Positions 1 through 8,444 of a stretch of 14,325 nt of DNA are shown piece by piece (position 1 is the first letter of the stretch; each line of letters opens with the position of its first letter). The position numbers and the translations under genes were made by a program. The DNA is from DASVDK01 sp036381125 [NCBI: Thermodesulfobacteriota bacterium] (lineage in GTDB: Bacteria; DASVDK01): the NCBI GenBank assembly GCA_036381125.1, contig DASVDK010000353.1, positions 1 through 14,325 on the forward strand. The letters are read 5' to 3'. Under the pieces are notes generated by a model. That model saw only the letters and a list, made by a program, of their open reading frames with translations. It did not search any database and was not told the origin of the DNA.

Positions 1-1500
<1,500 letters not shown>

Positions 1501-1565
1501 GAAGCTCTCTTACCCCCTCCTGGGAGAATTCTTCGGGGCAACCGGAAATAGTGCCCCCAAGGCGC

Positions 1566-1580
1566 GCGAGCGCTGCTCGC
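1566..1580 (-). other. hairpin in rpsA 5' leader
   Basis: This is a perfect 6-base inverted repeat (GCGAGC/GCTCGC) with a 3-base loop. It lies between the candidate rpsA promoter and the ribosome binding site, so it would be in the untranslated leader of rpsA mRNA. S1 is autoregulated through its leader in enterobacteria, so a structured leader is plausible here, but no S1-specific element can be recognised. It could also be chance in such GC-rich DNA. Confidence 0.35.
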
Positions 1581-1595
1581 CCGCAAAGTGCCCGA

Positions 1596-1624
1596 ATGCT
1601 ACCACCCCACCCGGGCCAACGCAA
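1596..1624 (-). promoter_or_regulatory. candidate sigma70-like promoter for rpsA
   Basis: On the minus strand a TTGCGT (-35-like, 1619-1624) is followed after 17 bases by TAGCAT (-10-like, 1596-1601). Transcription would start about 90 bases before the rpsA ATG, in the gap after cmk. This would let S1 be made at a higher level than the enzymes upstream. The match is moderate (4 of 6 in each box) and rests on inspection only. Confidence 0.4.
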
Positions 1625-1654
1625 GTAAGGGCGTAAATTTCCTTCGTTTTGGGG

Positions 1655-2356
1655 TCACGACCCCCCGCCGGCCCGAACCCGGGCGACCTCTGCTGCCATC
1701 AGGTCGACCACCTCGTCGATGGAGAGCGGCCCGGTGTCGAGCAAGATGGCGTCCGGCGCCCGGACGAGGGGCGAGTGCGCCCGGGTCCGGTCCCGCTCGT
1801 CCCGAGTGGCCATGTCCCCGGCGAGCCAGACCCTGTCGACGACGTTCCCCTGCTCGGCCAGCTCGGCCGCGCGGCGCGCGACCCGGACCTCGAAGGGGGC
1901 CGTGAGAAAGAACTTCACCTCCGCGTCCGGGAAGACGACGGTCCCGATGTCGCGGCCGTCGAGCACCACGTCGCCCGCCTGCCCGAGCCGCCGCTGCTGG
2001 GCCACGAGGCTGCGGCGGACCCCCTCGAGCGTCGAGACCCGGGAGGCGGCCTCGGCCACCTCCGGCCGCCGGATCTGGGCCGTGAGGTCCTCGCCGTTTA
2101 CGACGACCCGCGGCCGGGCGTCGGGCGACGGGTTGGACCGGTCGGGCGGGAACTCGAACGCCAGGGAGTCGGCCAGGCCGGCAAGGCGCTGCTCGTCGTC
2201 GAACGGGATGCCCTGGCGCATGGCCAGCCAGGCGACCGCCCGGTACATGGCCCCGGTGTCGATGTACGAGAGGCCGAGCCGCACGGCCAGGCGGCGTGCG
2301 GCGGTGCTCTTCCCGGAGCCCGCGGGGCCGTCGATGGCCACTCTGATCGGCCTCAC
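1655..2356 (-). CDS. cmk: Cytidylate kinase (CMP/dCMP kinase)
   Basis: Phosphorylates CMP and dCMP with ATP in the cytoplasm for nucleotide supply. The N-terminal P-loop GPAGSGKST is at residues 10-18 and is followed by the DTGAMYRA segment of the CMP site. The VLDGRDIGTVVFPDA motif and the late RDxxDRxRxxxPL arrangement with a DTG near the C-terminus are diagnostic. I chose the GTG at 2354-2356, preceded by AGGTGAG about 6 bases upstream; this gives 233 residues, normal for the family. The frame stays open upstream to 2470, but that stretch is a low-complexity Arg/Gly/Pro translation without homology features. The TGA stop sits inside a GGGGTC/GACCCC inverted repeat (1651-1664). It lies between aroA and rpsA, a conserved bacterial order. 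Confidence 0.95.
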   Translation of the reverse strand: MRPIRVAIDGPAGSGKSTAARRLAVRLGLSYIDTGAMYRAVAWLAMRQGIPFDDEQRLAGLADSLAFEFPPDRSNPSPDARPRVVVNGEDLTAQIRRPEVAEAASRVSTLEGVRRSLVAQQRRLGQAGDVVLDGRDIGTVVFPDAEVKFFLTAPFEVRVARRAAELAEQGNVVDRVWLAGDMATRDERDRTRAHSPLVRAPDAILLDTGPLSIDEVVDLMAAEVARVRAGGGS

Positions 2357-2539
2357 GACCTGCTCACCTGCTGGCACGGGCCTTCCGCCGCGCCACCCCC
2401 GCCCGGCGGGGTCCCCCGCGGCCGCCCGCGACCAGGCGCGCGCGGGCCCTCCGCGGGGCCCCCGGCGCACCGGGAGGCCTCCCTCCGCGGCCCGACGCGA
2501 GAAGCGGCGTTCGCAAGGCGTACCTGAGAAGGTACTTCA
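2357..2539. other. aroA-cmk spacer, GC-rich, no gene seen
   Basis: This 183-base gap is unusually long for an otherwise tightly packed operon. It contains a hairpin directly after the aroA stop (2520-2535) and several G/C-run inverted repeats further on. I see no convincing promoter box or small gene. The cmk reading frame happens to remain open across part of it, to 2470. It may be an mRNA processing or partial-termination segment. Confidence 0.4.
2520..2535 (-). other. hairpin just after aroA stop
   Basis: A perfect 6-base stem GTACCT/AGGTAC with loop TCTC (minus strand) begins 4 bases after the aroA TGA. No T-run follows, so it does not qualify as a standard intrinsic terminator. It could stabilise the 3' end of an aroA transcript or be chance. 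Confidence 0.3.
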
Positions 2540-3856
2540 TCACCGTCTGAGGCCGTCGAGGAGGTCGGCGAAGCCGGGGAAGGATGTGTCGATGCAGGCG
2601 GCGTCCTCGACCACGGTCTCCCCGGCGGCCACGAGGCCGGCGACCGCGGCCGACATGGCGGTCCGGTGGTCCCCGCGCGAGCCGACGCGGGCGCCGCGGA
2701 GCGGGCGGCCCCCCTCGATGACCATCCCGTCGGGGGTCGGCGTCACGCGCCCCCCCATGCGGGTCAGCGTCTCGGCCATCGAGGCGATCCGGTCGGTCTC
2801 CTTGACCCGCAACTCCTGGGCGTCGTGGATGACCGTCGTCCCCTCGGCCACCGCCGCGGCGACGGTCAGGGCCGGCAGCTCGTCGATGGCCCGCACCACG
2901 AGGTCGCCGGCGATCTCGGTCCCCCGCAGCCGGCTCGCCCGCACGCGCACGTCGCCGACCGGCTCGGGGCCGTCGTCCCGCCGCGCGACGACCTCGATGC
3001 TGCCCCCCATGGCCCGGAGCACGTCGAGCGCCCCGGTCCGCGTCGGGTTGAGCCCGACCTCCCGCAGGAGGAGGTCCGAGCCCGGGGTGATCAGCGCCGC
3101 GACGAGGAAGAAGGTGGCCGAGGAGAAGTCTCCCGGCACGGCGAACGCCCGCCCCGACAGGCGCGTCCCCCCGCGGACGGCGACGCCGTGGCGGCCCAGC
3201 CGGTGGAGGTCGGCCCCCATGAAGGCGAGCATCCGCTCGGTGTGGTCGCGAGACACCCGCGGCTCCTCGACCACGGTCTCGCCGTCGGCCACGAGGCCCG
3301 CAAGGAGGAGGGCCGACTTCACCTGGGCGCTCGCCACGGGCGAGTCGTAGTGGATGCCCGTGAGCGGCGAGCCGACGATGGTGAGCGGCGCCCGCGTGCC
3401 GCCCTGGCGGCCGATGATCCGGGCCCCCATGCGGGCGAGCGGATCGATCACCCGCCCCATCGGGCGACTCCGCAGCGACGCGTCGCCCGTGAGGACCGAG
3501 ACGAAGGGCTGACCGGCGAGGATGCCGGTGAGCAGCCGGGTCGTCGTGCCGGAGTTGCCGCAGTCGAGGACGTCGTCCGGCTCGACCAGGTGCTGGCCGG
3601 CCCGGCGCGGGCCGCCCGCCCCCCTGATCGTGACCGTCGTCCCCTCGAGGCGGACGTCGACCCCCATCCGCCGGAACGCCTCGACCGTCCGGTGGTTGTC
3701 CTCGCCGGTGAGGAAGCCGGTCGCGCGGGTCTCCCCTTCGGCCAGGGCGCCGAGCATGACGGCCCGGTGGGAGATCGACTTGTCGCCCGGCACGCGCGCC
3801 TCGCCGCGGAGGGGCGCGCCGGACGTGACGGTGAGCGTGCGGGGGGTGCCGGTCAT
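2540..3856 (-). CDS. aroA: 3-phosphoshikimate 1-carboxyvinyltransferase (EPSP synthase), class II-like
   Basis: Transfers enolpyruvyl from PEP to shikimate-3-phosphate, the sixth shikimate-pathway step. The 438-residue protein has the two-lobed family signatures in order: GDKSISHR (residues 24-31), LDCGNSGTTTRLL, GDASLRSRPMGRV, SAQVKSALLLAG, SRDHTERML, NPTRTG, LRVKETDR and DHRTAMS. GDKS, SAQxK, RDHTE and NxTR are the motifs used to define class II (CP4/Bacillus-like) enzymes, many of which tolerate glyphosate. The active-site NSGT keeps the Gly that is Ala in CP4, so tolerance is not assured. The ATG (3854-3856) overlaps the tyrA TGA in an ATGA arrangement, which indicates translational coupling; an AGGGA lies about 9 bases upstream. 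Its length is normal and the protein appears intact. Confidence 0.97.
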   Translation of the reverse strand: MTGTPRTLTVTSGAPLRGEARVPGDKSISHRAVMLGALAEGETRATGFLTGEDNHRTVEAFRRMGVDVRLEGTTVTIRGAGGPRRAGQHLVEPDDVLDCGNSGTTTRLLTGILAGQPFVSVLTGDASLRSRPMGRVIDPLARMGARIIGRQGGTRAPLTIVGSPLTGIHYDSPVASAQVKSALLLAGLVADGETVVEEPRVSRDHTERMLAFMGADLHRLGRHGVAVRGGTRLSGRAFAVPGDFSSATFFLVAALITPGSDLLLREVGLNPTRTGALDVLRAMGGSIEVVARRDDGPEPVGDVRVRASRLRGTEIAGDLVVRAIDELPALTVAAAVAEGTTVIHDAQELRVKETDRIASMAETLTRMGGRVTPTPDGMVIEGGRPLRGARVGSRGDHRTAMSAAVAGLVAAGETVVEDAACIDTSFPGFADLLDGLRR

Positions 3857-4719
3857 CCGATGCGGTCCCTGAGCGCCTTCGCCGAGGCGAAGGTCCGCTC
3901 GACGAGGTCGCCGTCCCCGGCGCTGAGCCCGGCCCGAAGCCGGGTCACCTGCGCCGAGAAGGCGTCGATCGCCTCGATGAGGTGGCGGCGGTTCGCCAGG
4001 CAGATGCCGCGCCAGAGGGCGGGCGACGAGGCGCCGATCCGGGTCGTGTCCCTGAGCCCGCCGCCCGAGAGGCGCAGGGCCGCATCGGCCAGGGTCGGGT
4101 CCTCGGCAAGCGTCGCCAGGAGGGCGTAGACGACCAGGTGCGGCAGGTGCGACACCGCGGCGAAGGCGGCGTCGTGCGCCTCCGGCTCCATTCGCAGGAC
4201 CGTGGCGCCGAGGAGACGCCACAGCTCCGTGACCCGGGCCACGGCCGCCTCGTCGGTGCCGGCGAGCGGCGTGACGACGGCGAGGCGCCCCGCGAAGAGG
4301 TCCGCGCTGGCCGCGGCGAGCCCCGAGCGCTCCGTGCCGGCGATGGGGTGGCCAGGCACGAACGGGACGCCGGCGGCGGCGGCCGGCTCGCGGAGGGCGG
4401 CGATGACCGGCCCCTTCACGCTCCCCACGTCGGTCACGACGGCTCCGCGGCCGAGGTGCGGCAGGGCGGCCCGCGCCGCGCCGGCCATCGACTCGATGGG
4501 GGTCGCGAGGAGCAACAGGTCGGCCCCTCGCGCGGCAGCCGCCGCGTCCGGGCTCGCCTCGGCCACGAGGCCGGCCGACACGGCCGCCGCGCAGGCGGCC
4601 GGGTCGGTGTCGGCGCCGGTCGCGCGCCCGAAGAGGCCGCGCGAGCGGCCGGCCGCGAGGACCGAGCCGCCGATCATGCCGAGGCCGACGACGGCTATGT
4701 GGCGGAACGGCGGGGTCAC
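3853..4719 (-). CDS. tyrA: Prephenate dehydrogenase (TyrA family)
   Basis: Oxidatively decarboxylates prephenate (or arogenate) toward tyrosine, in the cytoplasm. The 288-residue protein starts with a Rossmann nucleotide-binding motif, VVGLGMIGGS, and an acidic residue at the end of the second strand (GADTD) that favours NAD over NADP. The family's GHPIAGTERSG substrate/catalytic segment follows, then a helical dimerisation domain with SHLPHLVVYALL. There is no fused chorismate mutase and no C-terminal ACT domain; mutase activity comes from pheA. The GTG at 4717-4719 shares its first base with the aroF TAG stop (TAGTG). The frame is open further upstream, but that portion is antisense-like translation across aroF. 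Whether it prefers prephenate or arogenate cannot be read from the sequence. Confidence 0.94.
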   Translation of the reverse strand: MTPPFRHIAVVGLGMIGGSVLAAGRSRGLFGRATGADTDPAACAAAVSAGLVAEASPDAAAAARGADLLLLATPIESMAGAARAALPHLGRGAVVTDVGSVKGPVIAALREPAAAAGVPFVPGHPIAGTERSGLAAASADLFAGRLAVVTPLAGTDEAAVARVTELWRLLGATVLRMEPEAHDAAFAAVSHLPHLVVYALLATLAEDPTLADAALRLSGGGLRDTTRIGASSPALWRGICLANRRHLIEAIDAFSAQVTRLRAGLSAGDGDLVERTFASAKALRDRIG

Positions 4720-5735
4720 TACATGTCTCGCCCGACGACCCGGGCGATCTGCCTGAGGTCCTGCATGAGCGAGGCGAAGCGCTTCGGCTTGAGCGCCTGG
4801 GGACCGTCGCAGAGCGCCACCTCCGGCCTGGCGTGGACCTCGATCATGATGCCGTCGGCGCCGGCCGCCACGCCCGCCCGGGCGAGCGGCTCGACGAGGC
4901 TCCACTTGCCGGTGGCGTGCGACGGGTCGACCACGATCGGCAGGTGCGTCAGCTCCTTGAGGAGCGGCACCGCCGAGATGTCGAGCGTGTTGCGCGTGGC
5001 GGTCTCGAAGGTGCGGATGCCCCGCTCGCAGAGGACGATGTCGCGGTTGCCCTCGCTCATGATGTACTCGGCCGCGAGCAGGAACTCGTTGATCGTGGCC
5101 GAGAGGCCGCGCTTGAGGAGCACCGGCTTGCGCACCTTGCCGACCTCCGTGAGGAGCCGGAAGTTCTGCATGTTGCGGGCGCCGATCTGGATCACGTCCG
5201 TGTACTTCATGATGGCCGGCAGGTCCGAGGCGTCCATCAGCTCGGTCACGACGCGCAGGCCTGTCTGCTCGCGCGCCTCCGCCAGGTACTCGAGTCCCTC
5301 CTCGCCGAGCCCCTGGAAGGCGTAGGGCGAGGTGCGCGGCTTGAACGCCCCGCCGCGGAGGAACTTCGCCCCCGCCTCCTTCACCGCGTGGGCCAGCTCG
5401 AGCACCATTCCCCGGTCCTCGACCGAGCAGGGGCCGGCGATCATCTGCACCGCCGTGCCGCCGAACACCGCGCCCCTCACGTCGATCAGCGAGTTCTCCG
5501 GCCGGAAGTCCCGCGAGGCGAGCTTGTAGGGTTTCAGGATGGGGACGACCCGCTCGACGCCCGGAAAGCCGTCGATCGGCTGCGACTGCAGGAGCGTCTC
5601 GTCGCCGATGGCCCCGATGACGGTCCGCTCGGTCCCCTTCGAGATGTGCACCCGGTACCCCATCTGCTCGAGGCGCCTGGTGACGCGCTGGATGTCCTCG
5701 TCGCTCCGATGGGTCGGCTTCATCACGATGATCAT
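4719..5735 (-). CDS. aroF: 3-deoxy-7-phosphoheptulonate (DAHP) synthase, T. maritima type with N-terminal regulatory domain
   Basis: Condenses PEP with erythrose 4-phosphate, the committed first step of aromatic biosynthesis. Residues 1-65 form the ferredoxin-like (ACT-related) domain that in the Thermotoga maritima enzyme mediates tyrosine feedback inhibition. Residues 70-338 are the TIM barrel with GPCSVED (101-107), LRGGAFKPRTSPY (126-138), KRG (208-210) and DPSHATG (270-276). C103, H273, E299 and D310 fall one residue from the known T. maritima metal ligands (C102, H272, E298, D309), so the site looks complete. The ATG is preceded by AGAGGA about 10 bases away. It is separated from hisC by 92 bases and touches tyrA. 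The symbol aroF is used by family convention. Confidence 0.96.
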   Translation of the reverse strand: MIIVMKPTHRSDEDIQRVTRRLEQMGYRVHISKGTERTVIGAIGDETLLQSQPIDGFPGVERVVPILKPYKLASRDFRPENSLIDVRGAVFGGTAVQMIAGPCSVEDRGMVLELAHAVKEAGAKFLRGGAFKPRTSPYAFQGLGEEGLEYLAEAREQTGLRVVTELMDASDLPAIMKYTDVIQIGARNMQNFRLLTEVGKVRKPVLLKRGLSATINEFLLAAEYIMSEGNRDIVLCERGIRTFETATRNTLDISAVPLLKELTHLPIVVDPSHATGKWSLVEPLARAGVAAGADGIMIEVHARPEVALCDGPQALKPKRFASLMQDLRQIARVVGRDM

Positions 5736-5779
5736 GCGTCTGTCTTCCTCTTGCCTCTACGGGCCACTGGTCCCTCTCT

Positions 5780-5795
5780 GCGCGCCCCGGCGCGC
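5780..5795 (-). other. hairpin in hisC-aroF spacer
   Basis: A perfect 6-base GCGCGC stem (7 if the inner C-G pair forms) with a short loop lies in the 92-base gap between the hisC stop and the aroF start. It is about 45 bases before the aroF ATG. No T-run follows on the minus strand. It might be an mRNA structure affecting aroF expression, but simple GC repeats like this also arise by chance here. Confidence 0.25.
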
Positions 5796-5827
5796 ATCCG
5801 CGGCGTCACCCTGCGCACCGGCCGCCC

Positions 5828-6931
5828 CTAGCCCCGGAGGCACGCCGCGAGGGCGGCGACGCACCGTTCGTTCTCGATTCGCGTCCCGACCGAGATGCGG
5901 ACGTGGTCCGGCAGGCCGTAGCCGTCCACGGGGCGCACGATCACCCCCGCCCCGAGGAGCGCGTCGGCGAGCGCGGCCCCCTTGACCGGCGTCTTCACCA
6001 GCAGGAAGTTCGCCTGCGACGGCACGACCTCGAGCCCGAGGCGGCCGATCGCCTCGGCGAGGTACCGGCGCCCCTCGAGCGTCACGTCCCGGGTCGTCTC
6101 GAGATGGGACCGGTCGGCGAGGGCCGCCTCGGCCGCGGCGAGGGCCGGGCGCGACACGTTGAAGGGGGGCCGCACGCGGTTCAGGTCGGCCGCCACGGCC
6201 GGCGTCGTGAGGCCGTAGCCGACCCGGAGGCCGGCCAGGCCGTAGATCTTCGAGAACGTCCGGAGGACGAGGACGGGCGGGCGTCCCGGCCTGCCGTCCC
6301 GGAGGTACGCGAGCCCGTCCGGCACGTCCGACCGGTCCACGAACTCGATGTACGCCTCGTCGACGACGAGCAGCAGGTCCGGCGGCAGCCGGTCAACGAA
6401 CCGGCCGAAGGCCGGCTCGGTGACCACCGTCCCGGTCGGGTTGTTCGGATTGCAGACGAAGACGATCCGCGTCCTCGGCGTGACCGCGGCCAGCATCGCG
6501 TCCAGGTCGTGCACGAGGCCCCGGCACGGCACCTCGACCGGCCGGCCGGCCGCCGCCGTCACGGCGAGCTTGTAGACCACGAACGCGGGCGCGGCCATGA
6601 CCGCCTCGTCGCCCGGCCCCACGTAGGCCCCGACCGCCAGCCGGATCAGCTCCGAGGAGCCGGCGCCGACGACGATGCCGTCGGCGGCGAGCCCGAAGTG
6701 GGCGGCAAGCCTCTGGCGGAGCGCCCAGCCGCCGTCGTCCGGGTAGCGGTGCACGTCGGCCAGCGCCTCGCGCGCCGCGGCGAGCGCGAGCGGCGACGGG
6801 CCGACGGGGTTCTCGTTTGAGGCGAGCTTGACCGAGTCGGAGATGCCGAGTTCCCGCTCGACCTCCTCGATCGGCTTGCCCGGCACGTACGGGACGAGGC
6901 CGGCGACGTGCGCCGGCGGTCGGAGTGTCAT
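5828..6931 (-). CDS. hisC: Histidinol-phosphate / aromatic aminotransferase (HisC family, PLP-dependent)
   Basis: A fold-type I PLP aminotransferase of 367 residues. It has LASNENPVGPSP near residue 40, GAGSSELIRL for cofactor phosphate binding, CNPNNPTGT, VVDEAYIEF, and the Schiff-base lysine K228 in TFSKIYGLAGLRVGYG. The RISVG arginine near the C-terminus binds the substrate carboxylate. By family it transaminates imidazole-acetol phosphate in histidine synthesis. No other his gene is present, and it sits between pheA and aroF/tyrA, so I infer that its main role is phenylpyruvate and 4-hydroxyphenylpyruvate transamination, as known for some HisC proteins. The ATG (6929-6931) follows GGAGGGGGG by a few bases and lies 20 bases after the pheA stop. 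Exact substrate range is undecided. Confidence 0.93.
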   Translation of the reverse strand: MTLRPPAHVAGLVPYVPGKPIEEVERELGISDSVKLASNENPVGPSPLALAAAREALADVHRYPDDGGWALRQRLAAHFGLAADGIVVGAGSSELIRLAVGAYVGPGDEAVMAAPAFVVYKLAVTAAAGRPVEVPCRGLVHDLDAMLAAVTPRTRIVFVCNPNNPTGTVVTEPAFGRFVDRLPPDLLLVVDEAYIEFVDRSDVPDGLAYLRDGRPGRPPVLVLRTFSKIYGLAGLRVGYGLTTPAVAADLNRVRPPFNVSRPALAAAEAALADRSHLETTRDVTLEGRRYLAEAIGRLGLEVVPSQANFLLVKTPVKGAALADALLGAGVIVRPVDGYGLPDHVRISVGTRIENERCVAALAACLRG

Positions 6932-6951
6932 GGCGCCCCCCTCCGCCGGCC

Positions 6952-8034
6952 CTAACCCCGAGCCTTCGGGTAGGAGCCGAGGACCTTCACGAACTGGGTG
7001 TAGTGCCGAAGCTCGTCGAACGCGGCAGCGAGCCGGGGGTCCGACATGTGACCCTCGACGTCGAGGAAGAACACGTAGTCCCAGGCCCGCTTCTTGGTGG
7101 GACGGCTCTCGATCTTGGTGACGTTCACCCCCCGCGACGCGAAGCAGCCGAGGATGCGGTGGAGGATGCCGACCTCGTCCTTGATCGAGAAGAGGAGCGA
7201 CGTCTTGTCCGCGGCGCCCCGCTCCGGCTCCTTCTGGCCGATGACGAGGAAGCGCGTGGTGTTGTGCGGGTTGTCCTGGATGCGCCGCGCGACCGGCCGG
7301 AGGTTGTAGAGCGACCCCGCGACCTCGCTCGCGATGGCGGCGGCGGTGGGGTCGTCGACGACCATCTGCGCGGCGGCCGACGTGCTGGTGACGTCCACCG
7401 TCGGCACGTTGGGCAGGTGCTTCTGGAGCCAGAGGCGGCACTGGGCGATCGCCTGCGGGTGCGAGTAGATCTTCTGCACGTCCTCGATCCGGCCGGAGAC
7501 GCTCAGCAGGTCGTGGTGGATCACGAGCTGGATCTCGGCGAAGATCTTCAGGGCCGAGTCGAGGAACATGTCGAGGGTGTGGGTCACCACCCCCTCGGTG
7601 GAGTTCTCGATGGGGACGACGCCGAACTGCACCCGCCCGCGCTCGACCTCGTCGAAGACGTCGGCGATGGTTCGGGCCGCGACGTACGTCGCCGAGCTGC
7701 CGAACTGCTGGACGGCCGCCTGGTGCGTGAAGCTCGCCTTGGGGCCGAAGAAGGCCACCTGGACCGGCTGCTCGAGGGCGAGCGACGCCGAGATGATCTC
7801 CCGGTAGACGGTGTGGAGCGCCTCGGTCGGGAACGGCCCGGTGTTGATCCGGGCGAGCCGCTCGTGGACCTCGCGCTCGCGCTCGGGCGCGTAGAAGCTC
7901 CTGCCCGTCTCGCGCTTGAGGTCGCCCACGCGGAGCACCGCGGCGGCTCGGCGGTTGAGGAGCGCGACGATCTCCGCGTCGACCGCGTCGATCTCCTGGC
8001 GCAGGCGGGCGAGTTCGGCCGACGGGTCGGCCAT
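6952..8034 (-). CDS. pheA: Bifunctional chorismate mutase / prephenate dehydratase (P-protein)
   Basis: Converts chorismate to prephenate and then to phenylpyruvate. The 360-residue protein has an AroQ-type helical chorismate mutase at about residues 5-88 (LRQEIDAVDAEIVALLNRR, then GDLKRETGR). The prephenate dehydratase domain spans about 91-270, with VAFFGPKASFTHQAA, VPIENSTEG and the catalytic-site TTRF at 259-262. A C-terminal ACT domain spans about 278-350, with GIL (289-291) and the ESRP motif (309-312) that binds phenylalanine for feedback inhibition. The ATG at 8032-8034 has GGAGG 7 bases upstream (complement of 8042-8046). It is the first gene of the aromatic operon, directly behind a good promoter. 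The frame continues upstream as non-conserved sequence, which I excluded. Confidence 0.97.
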   Translation of the reverse strand: MADPSAELARLRQEIDAVDAEIVALLNRRAAAVLRVGDLKRETGRSFYAPEREREVHERLARINTGPFPTEALHTVYREIISASLALEQPVQVAFFGPKASFTHQAAVQQFGSSATYVAARTIADVFDEVERGRVQFGVVPIENSTEGVVTHTLDMFLDSALKIFAEIQLVIHHDLLSVSGRIEDVQKIYSHPQAIAQCRLWLQKHLPNVPTVDVTSTSAAAQMVVDDPTAAAIASEVAGSLYNLRPVARRIQDNPHNTTRFLVIGQKEPERGAADKTSLLFSIKDEVGILHRILGCFASRGVNVTKIESRPTKKRAWDYVFFLDVEGHMSDPRLAAAFDELRHYTQFVKVLGSYPKARG

Positions 8035-8064
8035 GAGGGTGCCTCCGGAGCAAGGAATCCCGGG

Positions 8065-8094
8065 AATATAGCAGGGATATCGGCGGGATGGCAA
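8065..8094 (-). promoter_or_regulatory. sigma70-like promoter for the pheA operon
   Basis: On the minus strand, TTGCCA (complement of 8089-8094) is followed after 18 bases by TATATT (complement of 8065-8070). This is 5 of 6 matches in each box to the vegetative consensus, in DNA that is otherwise very GC-rich. Transcription would start near 8058, leaving about 24 bases of leader before the pheA ATG with the GGAGG site inside it. No room remains for a leader-peptide attenuator. The same -35 hexamer and spacer length occur before the TAXI gene. Confidence 0.65.
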
Positions 8095-8204
8095 CTGGCC
8101 CGGCCGACCGGGCCGCCTCGCGCCGCGGCGGGCCGGCGACCGCGCCCACGCAACTGCATCCACGGAGCCGGAGGGATCGGATACACCGGGTGTGCGCGCG
8201 GATC

Positions 8205-8239
8205 GCATCGGCCCGGCTGAGCCGTCCGTTGCCCGATGC
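8205..8239 (+). promoter_or_regulatory. inverted repeat, possible operator
   Basis: GCATCGG (8205-8211) and CCGATGC (8233-8239) form a perfect 7-base inverted repeat separated by 21 bases. The pair lies about 20 bases upstream of the -35-like box at 8260, where activator sites often sit. No known operator consensus is recognised, and this could be coincidence. Confidence 0.25.
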
Positions 8240-8259
8240 ACTGTGGCTCCGCTTCTCTC

Positions 8260-8288
8260 TTGACGCGATACGGCGACGCGCGTACTCC
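8260..8288 (+). promoter_or_regulatory. weak candidate promoter for the secreted-peptide operon
   Basis: TTGACG (8260-8265, 5 of 6 matches to the -35 consensus) is followed after 17 bases by TACTCC (8283-8288), a poor -10 match. Transcription would begin about 150 bases before the ATG at 8445, giving a long leader that includes the dyad at 8303-8325. The weak -10 suggests an activated promoter or another sigma factor. Confidence 0.3.
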
Positions 8289-8302
8289 TGTTACCACGGA
8301 TG

Positions 8303-8325
8303 GCGGATCGCGCGCGTCGATCCGC
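8303..8325 (+). other. 8-base dyad in the leader of the 8445 gene
   Basis: GCGGATCG and CGATCCGC form a perfect 8-base stem with a 7-base loop. It lies just downstream of the candidate promoter, so it may be a repressor operator or a stable leader hairpin. It is followed by GC-rich sequence with no T-run, so it is not a typical terminator. Confidence 0.35.
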
Positions 8326-8444
8326 GCAGCCCGCTCGGGCGACGTGCTCGTCTCGACGTGCCCGCACCGCGTGCTCCGCATCCAGACGATCCCGCCGCCC
8401 ACCCCCTCGCTCTGAAGCGTCACCCTCCCGGAGGGAGACCGCCG

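Larger units (their letters stand above)
8035..8444. other. 410-base divergent regulatory region between pheA and the small secreted-protein gene
   Basis: This gap holds the pheA promoter at its left end. For the plus strand it holds a candidate promoter near 8260-8288, an inverted repeat pair at 8205-8239 and a strong dyad at 8303-8325. A CTCCC/GGGAG mini-hairpin (8425-8437) could partly cover the ribosome binding site of the 8445 gene. An open plus frame begins at 8088, but the translation before the signal peptide at 8445 is Arg/Pro/Ala-rich without domain features, so I treat it as non-coding. No RNA gene was recognised. Confidence 0.5.

Noticed and set aside
2666-4129. Long plus-strand open frame across aroA and tyrA (487 codons)
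   Set aside because: Arg/Pro/Asp/Gly-rich translation opposite two well-supported genes; high GC keeps antisense frames open.
5828-8149. Single 773-codon minus frame spanning hisC and pheA, suggesting a fusion
   Set aside because: Only its last 367 codons are HisC; the upstream part is out of frame with pheA and has no protein features. A start with GGAGG exists at 6931.
8088-8444. N-terminal extension of the small secreted protein from an ATG at 8088
   Set aside because: The extension is Arg/Pro/Ala-rich without homology features and would bury the signal peptide; the ATG at 8445 has a good ribosome site directly before a typical signal peptide.
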